From Rhodocyclaceae bacterium (GTDB lineage Bacteria > Pseudomonadota > Gammaproteobacteria > Burkholderiales > Rhodocyclaceae): a stretch of 64,000 nucleotides of DNA. The position numbers and the translations under genes were made by a program. Positions 1-8,665 of the stretch are shown here, in pieces (position 1 is the stretch's first letter; every line of letters starts with the position of its first letter). The stretch is from NCBI GenBank assembly GCA_016791105.1, contig JAEUNM010000101.1, forward strand, positions 57,105 through 121,104, in the 5' to 3' direction. The notes beneath the pieces are model-generated. The model ran no database searches and was not told the origin of the DNA. It saw only the letters and a program-made list of their open reading frames with translations.

Positions 1-162
1 CGCCCGGTCCAACTGGCCGGTCAAACTGAACAACTGAAACAACAACACCCTATGATGGACTGCGCGCGGCTCCTTGCGCACCTGCGCCATGGTCTGTTCG
101 ATCAGCGTCGCGAGCGTGGCACCAACCGGCATGGTCGCCTTCAGCGTCAATCCAGTCTGCAT
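1..162 (-). CDS. tagJ: TagJ/ImpE-family type VI secretion accessory protein, N-terminal part only
   Basis: An open frame runs from an ATG at 162 to the left edge without a stop, giving 54 residues. A strong GGAGG ribosome-binding site sits just upstream. The segment QVRKEPRAVHHRVLLFQLF followed by a GQLDRA motif has the shape of the ImpE/TagJ N-terminus, where short helical repeats describe residues, phrases like 'FLFQL...GQWDRA', before the C-terminal domain. In families where it has been studied TagJ binds the sheath protein TssB/VipA and modulates sheath recycling. It is the next gene after hcp in the same direction, which fits other type VI clusters. The gene is cut by the window edge, so length and the C-terminal domain cannot be checked. 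Identification rests on a short segment plus context. Confidence 0.62.
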   Translation of the reverse strand, partial: MQTGLTLKATMPVGATLATLIEQTMAQVRKEPRAVHHRVLLFQLFSLTGQLDRA

Positions 163-300
163 GGAAAACCTCCAAACAAAAACCCGCGTGCTATACGGCA
201 CGCGGGGAGCGTTTGCGTCTGCTGCCGGAGGTGTCTCGTCTCCGGGCATCATCCCGGCGCGGCCATCCGGCACCGCACCGGTTGCGCGCACCAGGCAAAA

Positions 301-783
301 TTACACCGCCTTGTTCTGCTTGACGTCCCAGCCCATCTTGACCGGCGCGTCCAAAGTACCATCGGGCTTTTGCGCCTTGTATTCGATGGCAACCTTCGAA
401 TAGGCGATGCCGACCTGCTCGATCGGCAGTTGCGAGGTGCCCCCGTCTGACACTTGGCAGTTGGTGATCAGGCAATCGCTGAGGGTCACCGTCAGGTACT
501 CCTGCTGATCTTTGCCTTGCTTGCGGTTGTACAGCTTGATTTCCTTGATGTGCGTACCGTTCGCGCAGGCAAGCATGAGCGGGGCGGACGACTTGTCGTA
601 GTAGTGCGAAAAGTGCAGATCCTGAAAACTCACCTTGCCTGCACCGAGGCCGCCACCCGTCGACGCGGTGCTGGGGTTGGAAGCCCCCCAGGACCAACTG
701 ATCACATCGATTTCATCCTTGTGCTTGTGATCCTGAGATTCGCCCTTGATACCATCAATTTTCAGAAATGAATCAACAGCCAT
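301..783 (-). CDS. hcp: Hcp (TssD), type VI secretion inner-tube protein
   Basis: 160 residues, the usual Hcp length. It begins MAVDSFLKIDGIKGES, the typical Hcp opening, and contains the conserved core VSFQDLHFSHYYDKSSAPLM and the late LPIEQVGIAYSKVAIEY strand. Hcp forms stacked hexameric rings inside the contractile TssB/TssC sheath and is itself exported; it often carries effectors in its lumen. The start is fixed by GGAGG seven bases before the ATG. It lies 57 bases after tssC and 138 bases before tagJ in the same direction. No C-terminal extension is present, so this is a structural Hcp and not an evolved effector fusion. Confidence 0.96.
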   Translation of the reverse strand: MAVDSFLKIDGIKGESQDHKHKDEIDVISWSWGASNPSTASTGGGLGAGKVSFQDLHFSHYYDKSSAPLMLACANGTHIKEIKLYNRKQGKDQQEYLTVTLSDCLITNCQVSDGGTSQLPIEQVGIAYSKVAIEYKAQKPDGTLDAPVKMGWDVKQNKAV

Positions 784-840
784 GGTAATACCTCCTAGAT
801 TGCTCGCATGAGGCCGTTCCGGCCCGCATCATCGCGCTGC

Positions 841-2331
841 TCAAGCGCCTTTCGCCGACGGCAGCTTGGAAACCAGCCGTAACGATACCGTGAGGCCTTC
901 GAGCTGATAATGCGGCCTCAAAAAGAACTTTGAGCTGTAATAGCCCGGGTTTCCCTCGACTTCCTCGACGACCACTTCCGCTGCGGCGAGCGGCCTTTCG
1001 GCTTTCGTCTGCTCGGAAGAATGCGCCGGATCTCCATCAACGTATTGCATGATCCACTGCTGCAGATCGCGTTGCATGTCGCCGGCACTTTTGAATGAAC
1101 CTATCTTGTCGCGCACCATGCATTTGAGATAGTGCGCGAAGCGGCAGGTCGGAAACAGGTAAGGCAGACGTGCCGCCAGATTGGCATTGGCGGTAGCGTC
1201 CGCATCGTCATATTCGATCGGCTTTTGTAGCGATTGCGCACCGATGAACGCAGCGAAGTCGGAGTTTTTTCTATGCACCAGCGGCATGAACCCGTTTTTG
1301 GCCAGTTCGGCCTCGCGGCGGTCACTGATGGCGATTTCGGTCGGACATTTCATGTCCACGCCGCCGTCGTCGGACGGAAAGGTATGGGTGGGCAGATTCG
1401 GTACCGCACCGCCGGATTCGACGCCACGTATGGACGAACACCAGCCGTACATTTTGAACGAACGGTTGATGTTGACGGCCATCGCATAAGCCGCATTGGC
1501 CCAAGAATACTTGCCGTGTTCGCCACCGCCGGTTTCTTCCTCGAAGGCGAACTGTTCGATCGGATTGGTTTTCGCGCCGTAAGGCAGACGCGACAGGAAG
1601 CGCGGCATCGCCAGGCCAATGTAACGCGCGTCGTCCGACTCACGCAACGAACGCCAGGCGGCGTATTCGGGCGTCTGGAAAATTTTGGTCAGATCACGCG
1701 GATTGGAAAGCTCCTGCCACGAATCCATCTGGAACAGGGTGGGCGAGGCACCGGCGATGAACGGGCAATGCGCGGCAGCCGAAACTTTTGCGATTTCACC
1801 GAGCAATTCGACATCCGGCGCGGTCTGGTCGAAAAAATAGTCCCCGACCAGACAGCCAAACGGCTCGCCGCCCAATTGGCCGTATTCCGCTTCATAGACT
1901 TTCTTGAAGATCGGGCTTTGATCCCAGGCCGTCCCTTTATAGCGCTTGAGCGTTTTCGATACGTCCTGCTTGGAAATGTTCATGACGCGAATCTTGAGCA
2001 TTTCGTCGGTTTCGGTGTTATTCACCAGATAGTGCAGGCCGCGCCAGGCGCTTTCGAGCTTCTGATAATCCGGATGGTGCAGAACCAGATTGATCTGTTC
2101 CGTCAGTTTGCGGTCGATCACGGCGATGATTGCGTTGATCGACTTCATTGCATCGTCGGATATGAGTTGCGTATCGGACAGCGCCTGTTGCGCGAGCGTA
2201 CGCACGGCCGCTTCCACGGCGCCTTTTGCTTCGTCTGACTTCGGCTTGAACTCTTTATTGAGGAGCGCGGAAAATTCGTCAAGCTCCAGCGCGCCCTGCC
2301 CTGCCTGGCCTTGTTGCTGTGTGTCTGCCAT
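841..2331 (-). CDS. tssC: TssC (VipB), type VI contractile sheath large subunit
   Basis: 496 residues, the usual size for TssC. Recognisable segments include YQKLESAWRGLHYLV, the IGLAMPRFLSRLPYG motif, and the C-terminal stretch FFLRPHYQLEGLTVSLRLVS. With TssB it builds the helical cytoplasmic sheath that contracts to fire the Hcp tube. I take the ATG at 2331 (MADTQQQ...) because the frame upstream of it, up to 2382, is not family-like, and a GGGGA element precedes this ATG. It follows tssB with an unusually long gap of 178 bases for this cluster, in which I see no gene. Confidence 0.96.
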   Translation of the reverse strand: MADTQQQGQAGQGALELDEFSALLNKEFKPKSDEAKGAVEAAVRTLAQQALSDTQLISDDAMKSINAIIAVIDRKLTEQINLVLHHPDYQKLESAWRGLHYLVNNTETDEMLKIRVMNISKQDVSKTLKRYKGTAWDQSPIFKKVYEAEYGQLGGEPFGCLVGDYFFDQTAPDVELLGEIAKVSAAAHCPFIAGASPTLFQMDSWQELSNPRDLTKIFQTPEYAAWRSLRESDDARYIGLAMPRFLSRLPYGAKTNPIEQFAFEEETGGGEHGKYSWANAAYAMAVNINRSFKMYGWCSSIRGVESGGAVPNLPTHTFPSDDGGVDMKCPTEIAISDRREAELAKNGFMPLVHRKNSDFAAFIGAQSLQKPIEYDDADATANANLAARLPYLFPTCRFAHYLKCMVRDKIGSFKSAGDMQRDLQQWIMQYVDGDPAHSSEQTKAERPLAAAEVVVEEVEGNPGYYSSKFFLRPHYQLEGLTVSLRLVSKLPSAKGA

Positions 2332-2509
2332 GATGTCCCCGTCTGATCCGATTGCTATTTTCAGAACCCGCGTCCGCTGCACTGCTCAGGAATATTCACT
2401 GGATTGCATGAACACGCGGTTCTAACGACCTTGCCATAGTGTTACGTCCCGGCCACAGGCCAGGCATCCGCTGCAAGGGGCTTCCGCCCGCTGGAAAGGC
2501 AGGCCGGCA

Positions 2510-3016
2510 TCAACTGCCGCCCTCGGCGGGTTTGGGCGCAGCGGCAAGAGTCTCGAGCAAGGCCGGATCTTTCAAAACTTTGGCGATCAATTCTTCCGCC
2601 CCGGTTTTGCCGTCCATGTAGGTAAGCAGATTGGCCAATTGGGTACGCGCCTGCATAAGTTTGTTCAAGGCATCGACCTTGGTCGCAATGGCGGCCGGAG
2701 AAAAATCCTCCATGCTTTCGAAGGTGATATCCACGCTCAGGTTGCCTTCGCCGGTGAGCGTATTCGGAACCTGAAACGCGACGCGCGGCTTCATCGACTT
2801 GAGCCGCTCGTCGAAATTGTCGACATCGATGTCGAGAAACTTGCGATCGCTCACCGGTGGCAGCGCCTCGGCGGGCTTGCCCGACAGATCCGCCAGCACG
2901 CCCATCACGAACGGCAGCTGAACTTTCTTTTTTGCGCCATACAATTCGACGTCGTACTCGATCTGCACGCGCGGAGCTCTGTTCCGCGCAATGAATTTCT
3001 GGCTGCTCGTAGACAT
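2510..3016 (-). CDS. tssB: TssB (VipA), type VI contractile sheath small subunit
   Basis: 168 residues, matching TssB. The family signature is clear: IARNRAPRVQIEYDVE near the N-terminus, LPFVMGVLADLSG, then DIDVDNFDERLKSMKPR and the C-terminal helix LAKLL-type region around LANLLTYMDGKTGAEELI. TssB interlocks with TssC to form the sheath and carries the site read by ClpV for disassembly. The ATG has AGGAGAG upstream. It is preceded by a hairpin and an AT-richer stretch after tssA (3017-3144), so tssB-tssC-hcp-tagJ could have some independent expression. Confidence 0.96.
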   Translation of the reverse strand: MSTSSQKFIARNRAPRVQIEYDVELYGAKKKVQLPFVMGVLADLSGKPAEALPPVSDRKFLDIDVDNFDERLKSMKPRVAFQVPNTLTGEGNLSVDITFESMEDFSPAAIATKVDALNKLMQARTQLANLLTYMDGKTGAEELIAKVLKDPALLETLAAAPKPAEGGS

Positions 3017-3144
3017 GAAACTCTCCTGATTGATAATCTAACCCGACGCCGTACCGCCAACCCCGACATTAAGTCACACTGCGCATACTCGGATCAGCGC
3101 GACACTTCGATTTTAGAGACTTATTTCACCAATTTGCTGCAATC

Positions 3145-3163
3145 GCATCCGCACGGCGGATGC
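3145..3163 (-). other. Hairpin in the tssA-tssB gap
   Basis: A perfect 8-bp inverted repeat (gcatccgc / gcggatgc) with a 3-base loop lies 7 bases downstream of the tssA stop codon. No run of T follows on the minus strand, so it is not a classical intrinsic terminator. It may stabilise the upstream message or slow transcription into tssB. Function is inferred only. Confidence 0.4.
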
Positions 3164-3169
3164 TTGACT

Positions 3170-4222
3170 TCACTCGCCAAGATTGGTCCCGGCCAGCAAT
3201 TCGATATGGGAAATGGCGTCCGGCGCCAGATCGCGTATTACGTCCATGAATGATTTGTCAATTACGCGGATGGCGCGACGTATCAGTATCGGCGCGGGAT
3301 TACCCGGCTCGGCCTGCTCCAGGTACTGGCAAACCTGTTCCAGCATACGCTTCGCATCGCTGCGGGATGCAATTCTGCCCGGGGCCGATACGGCAACGCC
3401 ACCGGCAGGCGCGCCGGCTGAAAATTCAAGCTGTCCGTCCGTAACGGCTGCAGCCGGCGCGGAAGCAGCAAGTGCTTCGTCGTAAATGGACTGCGCGCGC
3501 TTAAGAAGCTTTACCACCGCAGCGGGGCTGGACCAACTTGCGCCGTGCTGCGACCACGCCGCACGCAGGCGGTCGAAATTCGCCAGTACGGCATGGCAAG
3601 CCGCTCGCCTGCGCTCGATCTCGGCAGCATCCGCAGTACGCGCAGCCGCACTCAGAAGTTCCAGGGTGGCGGCGGTACGATCCGGCAGGGCAGCCAAGTC
3701 GCCGTGCGCAACTTCGATGTCGCGCAGTGTAAAGCGTCCCACTTCGCGCGACTCGACGAAGGGTGCGTTGCGCAGTACGCGCGCCACCCGTTTCGGGTCA
3801 TCGAAAGGCAAGAGCGCATTGGTACGTATAGGATCGTAGGGATCGTCCGGGTCAAGCATGGGATGCAATCCATCCCAAAAATTTTCCAGCAGACCCGCCA
3901 TGACGGCGGTCGCCTCATCGAAGCCCGGTAAACCTTTGGCGCCTAACTGGGCCTCGGTAAAGTACATCGCGATACGCAAGTCCTTGCTGCGTCCCAGCAA
4001 CTCCGACGCCAGCCGCGCGACGGAACTCCAGTCCGGATCTTCACCCGGTATGGTGCGTTCGACGTCGCGCCCCGCTTCGCTGTCGTGCACCATGACGACG
4101 CGTTCTGCCGTTCCTTGAGATTCGCGTTCGAGACGCTGGAATTCGAGGTCGTACTCGAGGTCGGTGCCGGTCGGTAAGTCGCCCGGCACCGGCTGCAGCA
4201 ATTGTTCTACTGTATTGGTCAA
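3170..4222 (-). CDS. tssA: TssA (ImpA N-terminal domain), type VI assembly protein
   Basis: 350 residues. The N-terminal ImpA domain is evident: LLQPVPGDLPTGTDLEYD, the WSSVARLASELLGRSKDLRIAMYFTEAQL segment, and FWDGLHPMLDPDDPYDPIRTNAL. TssA proteins nucleate baseplate and tube/sheath polymerisation and may cap the distal end; subclasses differ in their C-terminal ring domain, here an alanine-rich helical region (roughly 170-350). The start is a TTG at 4222, chosen because a very strong GGGAGGGG lies 5 bases upstream and the family-typical LLQPVPGD motif follows at once. It sits between tagF and tssB. Confidence 0.92.
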   Translation of the reverse strand: MTNTVEQLLQPVPGDLPTGTDLEYDLEFQRLERESQGTAERVVMVHDSEAGRDVERTIPGEDPDWSSVARLASELLGRSKDLRIAMYFTEAQLGAKGLPGFDEATAVMAGLLENFWDGLHPMLDPDDPYDPIRTNALLPFDDPKRVARVLRNAPFVESREVGRFTLRDIEVAHGDLAALPDRTAATLELLSAAARTADAAEIERRRAACHAVLANFDRLRAAWSQHGASWSSPAAVVKLLKRAQSIYDEALAASAPAAAVTDGQLEFSAGAPAGGVAVSAPGRIASRSDAKRMLEQVCQYLEQAEPGNPAPILIRRAIRVIDKSFMDVIRDLAPDAISHIELLAGTNLGE

Positions 4223-4270
4223 TTCGGCCCCTCCCAGTTCATACCTTGGCCGCGGCGGCGTGCGATCGCC

Positions 4271-5038
4271 TCAACGCGACGGCAGTGCGCCCGCGACCGA
4301 GTGCTTGTTTATTCCGTGTTCTGCCCAGCGACCGGTCAGCATGGCACAAAATTCCGCTTCGAGCGGCAGGCGCTCAGCCAGCATGACTACCCTGCCGCCT
4401 TCGTCCTCCGCTGCCGCGGCCTCCCACAGGCAGCACGGCCGCCCACGCGCAGTTTGCGCCGCAAGTACCTCGCCGGCGTGGCCAATCGCGCTCTGTTCGT
4501 CGGCAAAGTGCAGGCAGATTGCCTTGTCGCTCGGGATAGGCAGGGTATCGTCCGCGGCGTCCGCCGCCGCCATGGCGTCCGGCGCGCCAATTCGCCCGAG
4601 ACGCTCGTCGAAGGCATTGAAGTCGAGACGCTGATTGAGCGCCGCTAGGCCATATTGTTCCAGGGCGGCAAACCAGCGCTGCGCGCTGAACATGGTGCCC
4701 ACCGGATCGGTATCGATAGGCATGTTGATGGCCAGGGTCAGTGGAAAATAACGCCCGACCTTATCGACGCTGGGAACCAGCACCCCGACCCAGGCGGAAC
4801 TACCACAAATGCCGGCCGGAAGCGCAAATCGCCAGATGGGCGCACTCAAGTAGGCGTCCAGCCAATCGTGCGCAAGAGCTTCGCGGCTGCACTTCACCAT
4901 GCGCTGCAACCAGTTGTCCCACACCGCGACGAACTCGCCCGGCAAGCGACGGCGCACGAAATCGCCCAGCCCGGGCAGTTTTCCATACAGGCCTATGCCT
5001 ACGGCAGCGCGGGCGTTCAGTTGCGTCCAGCAGGGCAT
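4271..5038 (-). CDS. tagF: TagF (ImpM/SciT family), type VI accessory protein
   Basis: 255 residues. The ImpM/TagF signature is seen at the N-terminus: VGIGLYGKLPGLGDFVRRRLP, then WDNWLQRMV, and later WVGVLVPSVDKVGRYFPLT. In Pseudomonas TagF acts as a post-translational repressor of type VI firing linked to the threonine-phosphorylation pathway; no partner kinase or phosphatase gene lies in this cluster, although an unrelated-looking Ser/Thr kinase is about 29 kb away. The ATG at 5038 lies inside the end of tssM (22-base overlap) with no clear ribosome-binding site, so translation is probably coupled to tssM. Role inferred from family. Confidence 0.9.
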   Translation of the reverse strand: MPCWTQLNARAAVGIGLYGKLPGLGDFVRRRLPGEFVAVWDNWLQRMVKCSREALAHDWLDAYLSAPIWRFALPAGICGSSAWVGVLVPSVDKVGRYFPLTLAINMPIDTDPVGTMFSAQRWFAALEQYGLAALNQRLDFNAFDERLGRIGAPDAMAAADAADDTLPIPSDKAICLHFADEQSAIGHAGEVLAAQTARGRPCCLWEAAAAEDEGGRVVMLAERLPLEAEFCAMLTGRWAEHGINKHSVAGALPSR

Positions 5039-8000
5039 TGGAAATGTTTTAACTGTGCCAGGTTAAACGGGTTATAGACGCTAGACGCACGCAATTCAAA
5101 CACGACGCGCTTGCCATCGAGCTGGTAGGCGAGGCGCAATCTATCTGCCCCGCCGCCCTCGCGCGCGCCCTTGTCGATCAGACGGAACAGTGCCCAGTTG
5201 CCATCCGCGCCGATGGCAGCGGTCGGCGCCGACGCGTACAGCCTGACCTGCGGGGCCGGTTTTTGCGCCGGCCAGGAAAGCCGGACCGCCTGGCCGGGCG
5301 CGAGCTTGTTGCTTTGCCCATCATAGTCTACTGACACTGTACCGGCATCGGAACTAAGCAACAACAAATCGGCACTTACGGCGGGCGTGCGGCCGCCGCC
5401 TCGGAAAAATGTGTCGCGTATCACCGACGCGTTCTGAAATTGTGCGATGGTAGCGGCCGATACAGCAGCCGCACCGGCTTCGCCGCGCGGTTTCCAGTTG
5501 CGGCCGGAAGTATCGACGAAGGCCGCGATGGATTTCTGAAAGGTTTCGTCGAGGTCGCCGCCGGGGGCAAAAACCTTGCCGAAATCGTCGGGCGCCACTT
5601 CAGCCGACGTAGACGCGGACGCAAACGGATAGCGGCCGCTTATTGCCTGTTTGCAAAATGCGCTTCCCCCGCCCACGTCGGCCGACACTTTCTTTCTGGA
5701 AACATCGTTACCGACCTTGAAGCACGCCGCCGCAAGCGAACGCAGCACCTGCGCGAGTGGAGCCGGCTGTTGCTCCGCTTCCGCCTTGACCTGGATTGCG
5801 CTGGCCGGCACACCTGCCGTTGACGCACCGCTGCGCACTTCCCGCTCCAGATTGCTCAGTTCCAGATAGAGTTGCTGCAGGCGTACGAACAACTGCTCCA
5901 TGGGTGCTGCCTGAGCGGCCCCCGGCGCGTTCGCGACGCGATGCAATTCCCGGAAGCGATCATCCACTACTTGTTCGGGATTCTTTTTGGCCAGCGGCAG
6001 ATTGGGCTGATTGGAATCGCCGAATATGCGGCCGAGCACTTTTTTCGTCGAATCGACCACGGTGTCATTGGCCTTGTTGGCTGCCGCCTTGGCCAGGTCA
6101 TCGTTGCGCACCAAGGTGGTCTGCGCGGCAGCGGCAGCGGCGAGCTTTTTGAGTGGCGAGTCAGGACCAGACAAAATGCTGGCGGCCTGAACCAGATCGG
6201 AAAACTGCTCCATGGGCTTCAGGTCTATGTCCGCCAGCAGCGCATCCCATTGCCGCATGTATTCCGTGAAGTAAAGCGAGCGTACCGCGTCGCCGAGGGA
6301 CCGGCCAGAGACGGCAGCAAGTGCCCCGCCTTCTTTTTCGCCGAGCACCCAGCCGGCTTCCTTTTCCATCTGGCCGACGATTTTATCGGCCTCGCCGCGA
6401 AACCATTTGTTGTAGCCGTCATAGGTAAACAGCCCCGGCAACTCGTCCGTAAGCGCCCCGCCCTTGACGCGCACCAGCACTTGCAGGGCGGCCGGTCCGG
6501 CGGCGTCGGTCACGCGAAAAGGCGTCAGGCCGGCAGACATGCCGAGCAGGCGAATTCGGCCCCACACTCGATCGGCGAGAGGTGCCGAGGCGAGCTGTTT
6601 GCGCGCCGCCTCGACCAACCCCGCGTCCATGCGATGTTTTGCCATATCGAGCGGACGCTGCGCCAACGCGGCGCGCAGATGCCCGACCAGATCGTCGTGC
6701 AGCCGCGCATAAACGTCCCTGGGCAGATGGTGCTCCCAGTCTATGAGCATCCAGTCCTCGAACTGCTTGGGGTCGAGATGCTTGTCCTGATAAAGCATCA
6801 AATATGCTTTGAGGGCTTCGTACTGCACTTCGGAATTTTCCGGCTCGCGGATTTGATCTTCCAGACGCATCGCGAGCCGCGGCAGAAGGGTATCGCGCAG
6901 GACGCGCAGATAGAGCGTGTTGGCCTGGCTACGCAGGCGCTCGCCCTGGAACAGCCCGAACCCCATGCTCCAGGGGCCGACGCGCTGGCGCTCGGCATAG
7001 CCGTAAGGCAGATCGCGCAAATCGTTCAACACTGGCAACACGGCCGGCAGATCGTCGCGCGCGGCTTTGGGCAGTTTGTCGATTTTCTCCTGCGCGGCGC
7101 GCACGCGCGCGTCGGTTTCGGCGATCAGATTGCGGTTGCCGACAAAACTGAACGACCATGCCAGAATTGCTGCCACGATGGTGATCACGATGGCCGCATA
7201 GCTGGCCCAGGTAATGAAGCGATTGCGCTTTTCGCGCTTTTCGTCCGCGCCGGCGATACCAGCCTCGGGAAACATGACTTCGCGCAACATGCGGTTGATG
7301 AAGTAACTTTTCCCGGTCGTGGCAGCCGGCGCCGCAACCTTGCTTTCTATCCCCATGGCGCGCGAAAACGCGCCCAGCACGCGATCGACCGGACTGCCTT
7401 CCTGGGTCCCGGAGGTGAAGTACACACCGCGCAGCAAAGGCTGCTGGTCGAAGCGCGAAGCGCTGAACACCTGGCCGATGAATTCTTCGACGAGCGGACG
7501 CAATACACTGAATTGTTGCGGGAAGTTGTACAGCGTCGCGCGCCGGGCGGGGTCCCGCTCCTGCTGCAGGCGCGCCACGACGCGCGCGTTGAGGCGCTTT
7601 TCGAGGTGTACGAATTCTTCGGCTGCCAAACTGACGAAATCGATGCCCTCGCTACCTCCCACACGCAGCGGGAAAGTGGTACCCCACACCTGCGACCGAT
7701 CGTCACTGCTGGCATCGGCAAAAAATTCGGCAAATCCGGCCAGAAGATCGCACTTGGTAACCATCAGATAGACGGGAAAGCGCACCCCCAGTCGTTCGTA
7801 CAATTCCTGGATGCGGCGCTTCATCGCCATCGCATAGCGCTCGCGCTCGTCCGGCCCTCCCTGCAGCAGATCGGCAACAGAAACGGTCAGAATCGCGCCA
7901 TTGAGCGGCTGACGCGGCCGGTAGCGCTTGAGCAGATCGAGAAAGCCCTGCCAGGCCGCGCGGTCCACCTTTTCGTCGCTGTCCTGCGTGGAAAACCGGC

Positions 8001-8556
8001 CCGCCGTGTCGAGCAGTACGGCCTCGTCGGTAAACCACCAGTCGCAGTTGCGGGTGCCGCCCACGCCGCCGATCGCACCGCCGCTTTCCTTGTCCGCCAG
8101 CGGAAATCGCAGGCCGGAACGCAACAGGGCCGTGGTCTTGCCGGAGCCGGGCGCGCCGATGAACACGTACCAGGGCATCTGGTACAGGAATTGAGCAGCG
8201 CCCCCCTTGTCCTTGAAGCGCGCCTTTTTGAGCGTTGCGGCGGCCTGTTCGAAACGCGCCCGCAATTGCGTCAGTTCTTCGGCGCTGCGCACCTGCAGGT
8301 CGTCGGGTTTGGCATCGTCCTGCGCCATGCCCTCGATCAGTTTGTTATTGGCGCGGCGGGCGAGCCAAATGCGCAATAGTTCGAGCGCGCCCCACACAAG
8401 CAGGACGCAGGCGAGCAAGGCGAGGCGCGCCCACACTGATTCGAACGGATGACGGCCCGAAAAGGCGACCAGATCAGCCACGAACCACAACAGCGCGCAC
8501 AATATCAGTACGCCTAGCGCGGTCAAAAACAGGCGGGACTTGAACAGGCTTTTCAT
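5017..8556 (-). CDS. tssM: TssM (IcmF), type VI inner-membrane complex protein
   Basis: 1179 residues, the usual size. Two transmembrane helices lie near the N-terminus (about 8-31 and 43-63), followed by a cytoplasmic domain with a Walker A motif GAPGSGKT at 134-141, then a third helix near residue 455 (SYAAIVITIVAAILAWSF). The long remainder is periplasmic and ends in the IcmF C-terminal beta-domain that docks TssJ. TssM with TssL and TssJ forms the trans-envelope channel. No TssJ lipoprotein gene is seen in this part of the cluster. The intact Walker A suggests that nucleotide binding is kept, which varies among TssM proteins. It overlaps tagF by 22 bases. Confidence 0.96.
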   Translation of the reverse strand: MKSLFKSRLFLTALGVLILCALLWFVADLVAFSGRHPFESVWARLALLACVLLVWGALELLRIWLARRANNKLIEGMAQDDAKPDDLQVRSAEELTQLRARFEQAAATLKKARFKDKGGAAQFLYQMPWYVFIGAPGSGKTTALLRSGLRFPLADKESGGAIGGVGGTRNCDWWFTDEAVLLDTAGRFSTQDSDEKVDRAAWQGFLDLLKRYRPRQPLNGAILTVSVADLLQGGPDERERYAMAMKRRIQELYERLGVRFPVYLMVTKCDLLAGFAEFFADASSDDRSQVWGTTFPLRVGGSEGIDFVSLAAEEFVHLEKRLNARVVARLQQERDPARRATLYNFPQQFSVLRPLVEEFIGQVFSASRFDQQPLLRGVYFTSGTQEGSPVDRVLGAFSRAMGIESKVAAPAATTGKSYFINRMLREVMFPEAGIAGADEKREKRNRFITWASYAAIVITIVAAILAWSFSFVGNRNLIAETDARVRAAQEKIDKLPKAARDDLPAVLPVLNDLRDLPYGYAERQRVGPWSMGFGLFQGERLRSQANTLYLRVLRDTLLPRLAMRLEDQIREPENSEVQYEALKAYLMLYQDKHLDPKQFEDWMLIDWEHHLPRDVYARLHDDLVGHLRAALAQRPLDMAKHRMDAGLVEAARKQLASAPLADRVWGRIRLLGMSAGLTPFRVTDAAGPAALQVLVRVKGGALTDELPGLFTYDGYNKWFRGEADKIVGQMEKEAGWVLGEKEGGALAAVSGRSLGDAVRSLYFTEYMRQWDALLADIDLKPMEQFSDLVQAASILSGPDSPLKKLAAAAAAQTTLVRNDDLAKAAANKANDTVVDSTKKVLGRIFGDSNQPNLPLAKKNPEQVVDDRFRELHRVANAPGAAQAAPMEQLFVRLQQLYLELSNLEREVRSGASTAGVPASAIQVKAEAEQQPAPLAQVLRSLAAACFKVGNDVSRKKVSADVGGGSAFCKQAISGRYPFASASTSAEVAPDDFGKVFAPGGDLDETFQKSIAAFVDTSGRNWKPRGEAGAAAVSAATIAQFQNASVIRDTFFRGGGRTPAVSADLLLLSSDAGTVSVDYDGQSNKLAPGQAVRLSWPAQKPAPQVRLYASAPTAAIGADGNWALFRLIDKGAREGGGADRLRLAYQLDGKRVVFELRASSVYNPFNLAQLKHFQCPAGRN

Positions 8557-8665
8557 GATTTCGGGGACGAGGCGCGCAAGCTTACGGCGATGTCACGCAG
8601 CGGGTTTGCGCAGACTGCAAAGGCGCGCATCCCGACCGGCACAGTTTTGAACGCTGCCCTCCACA

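Noticed and set aside
5872..8379. 835-codon open frame on the plus strand
   Set aside because: It is antisense to tssM, has no family-like sequence and is a usual artefact of high GC content.
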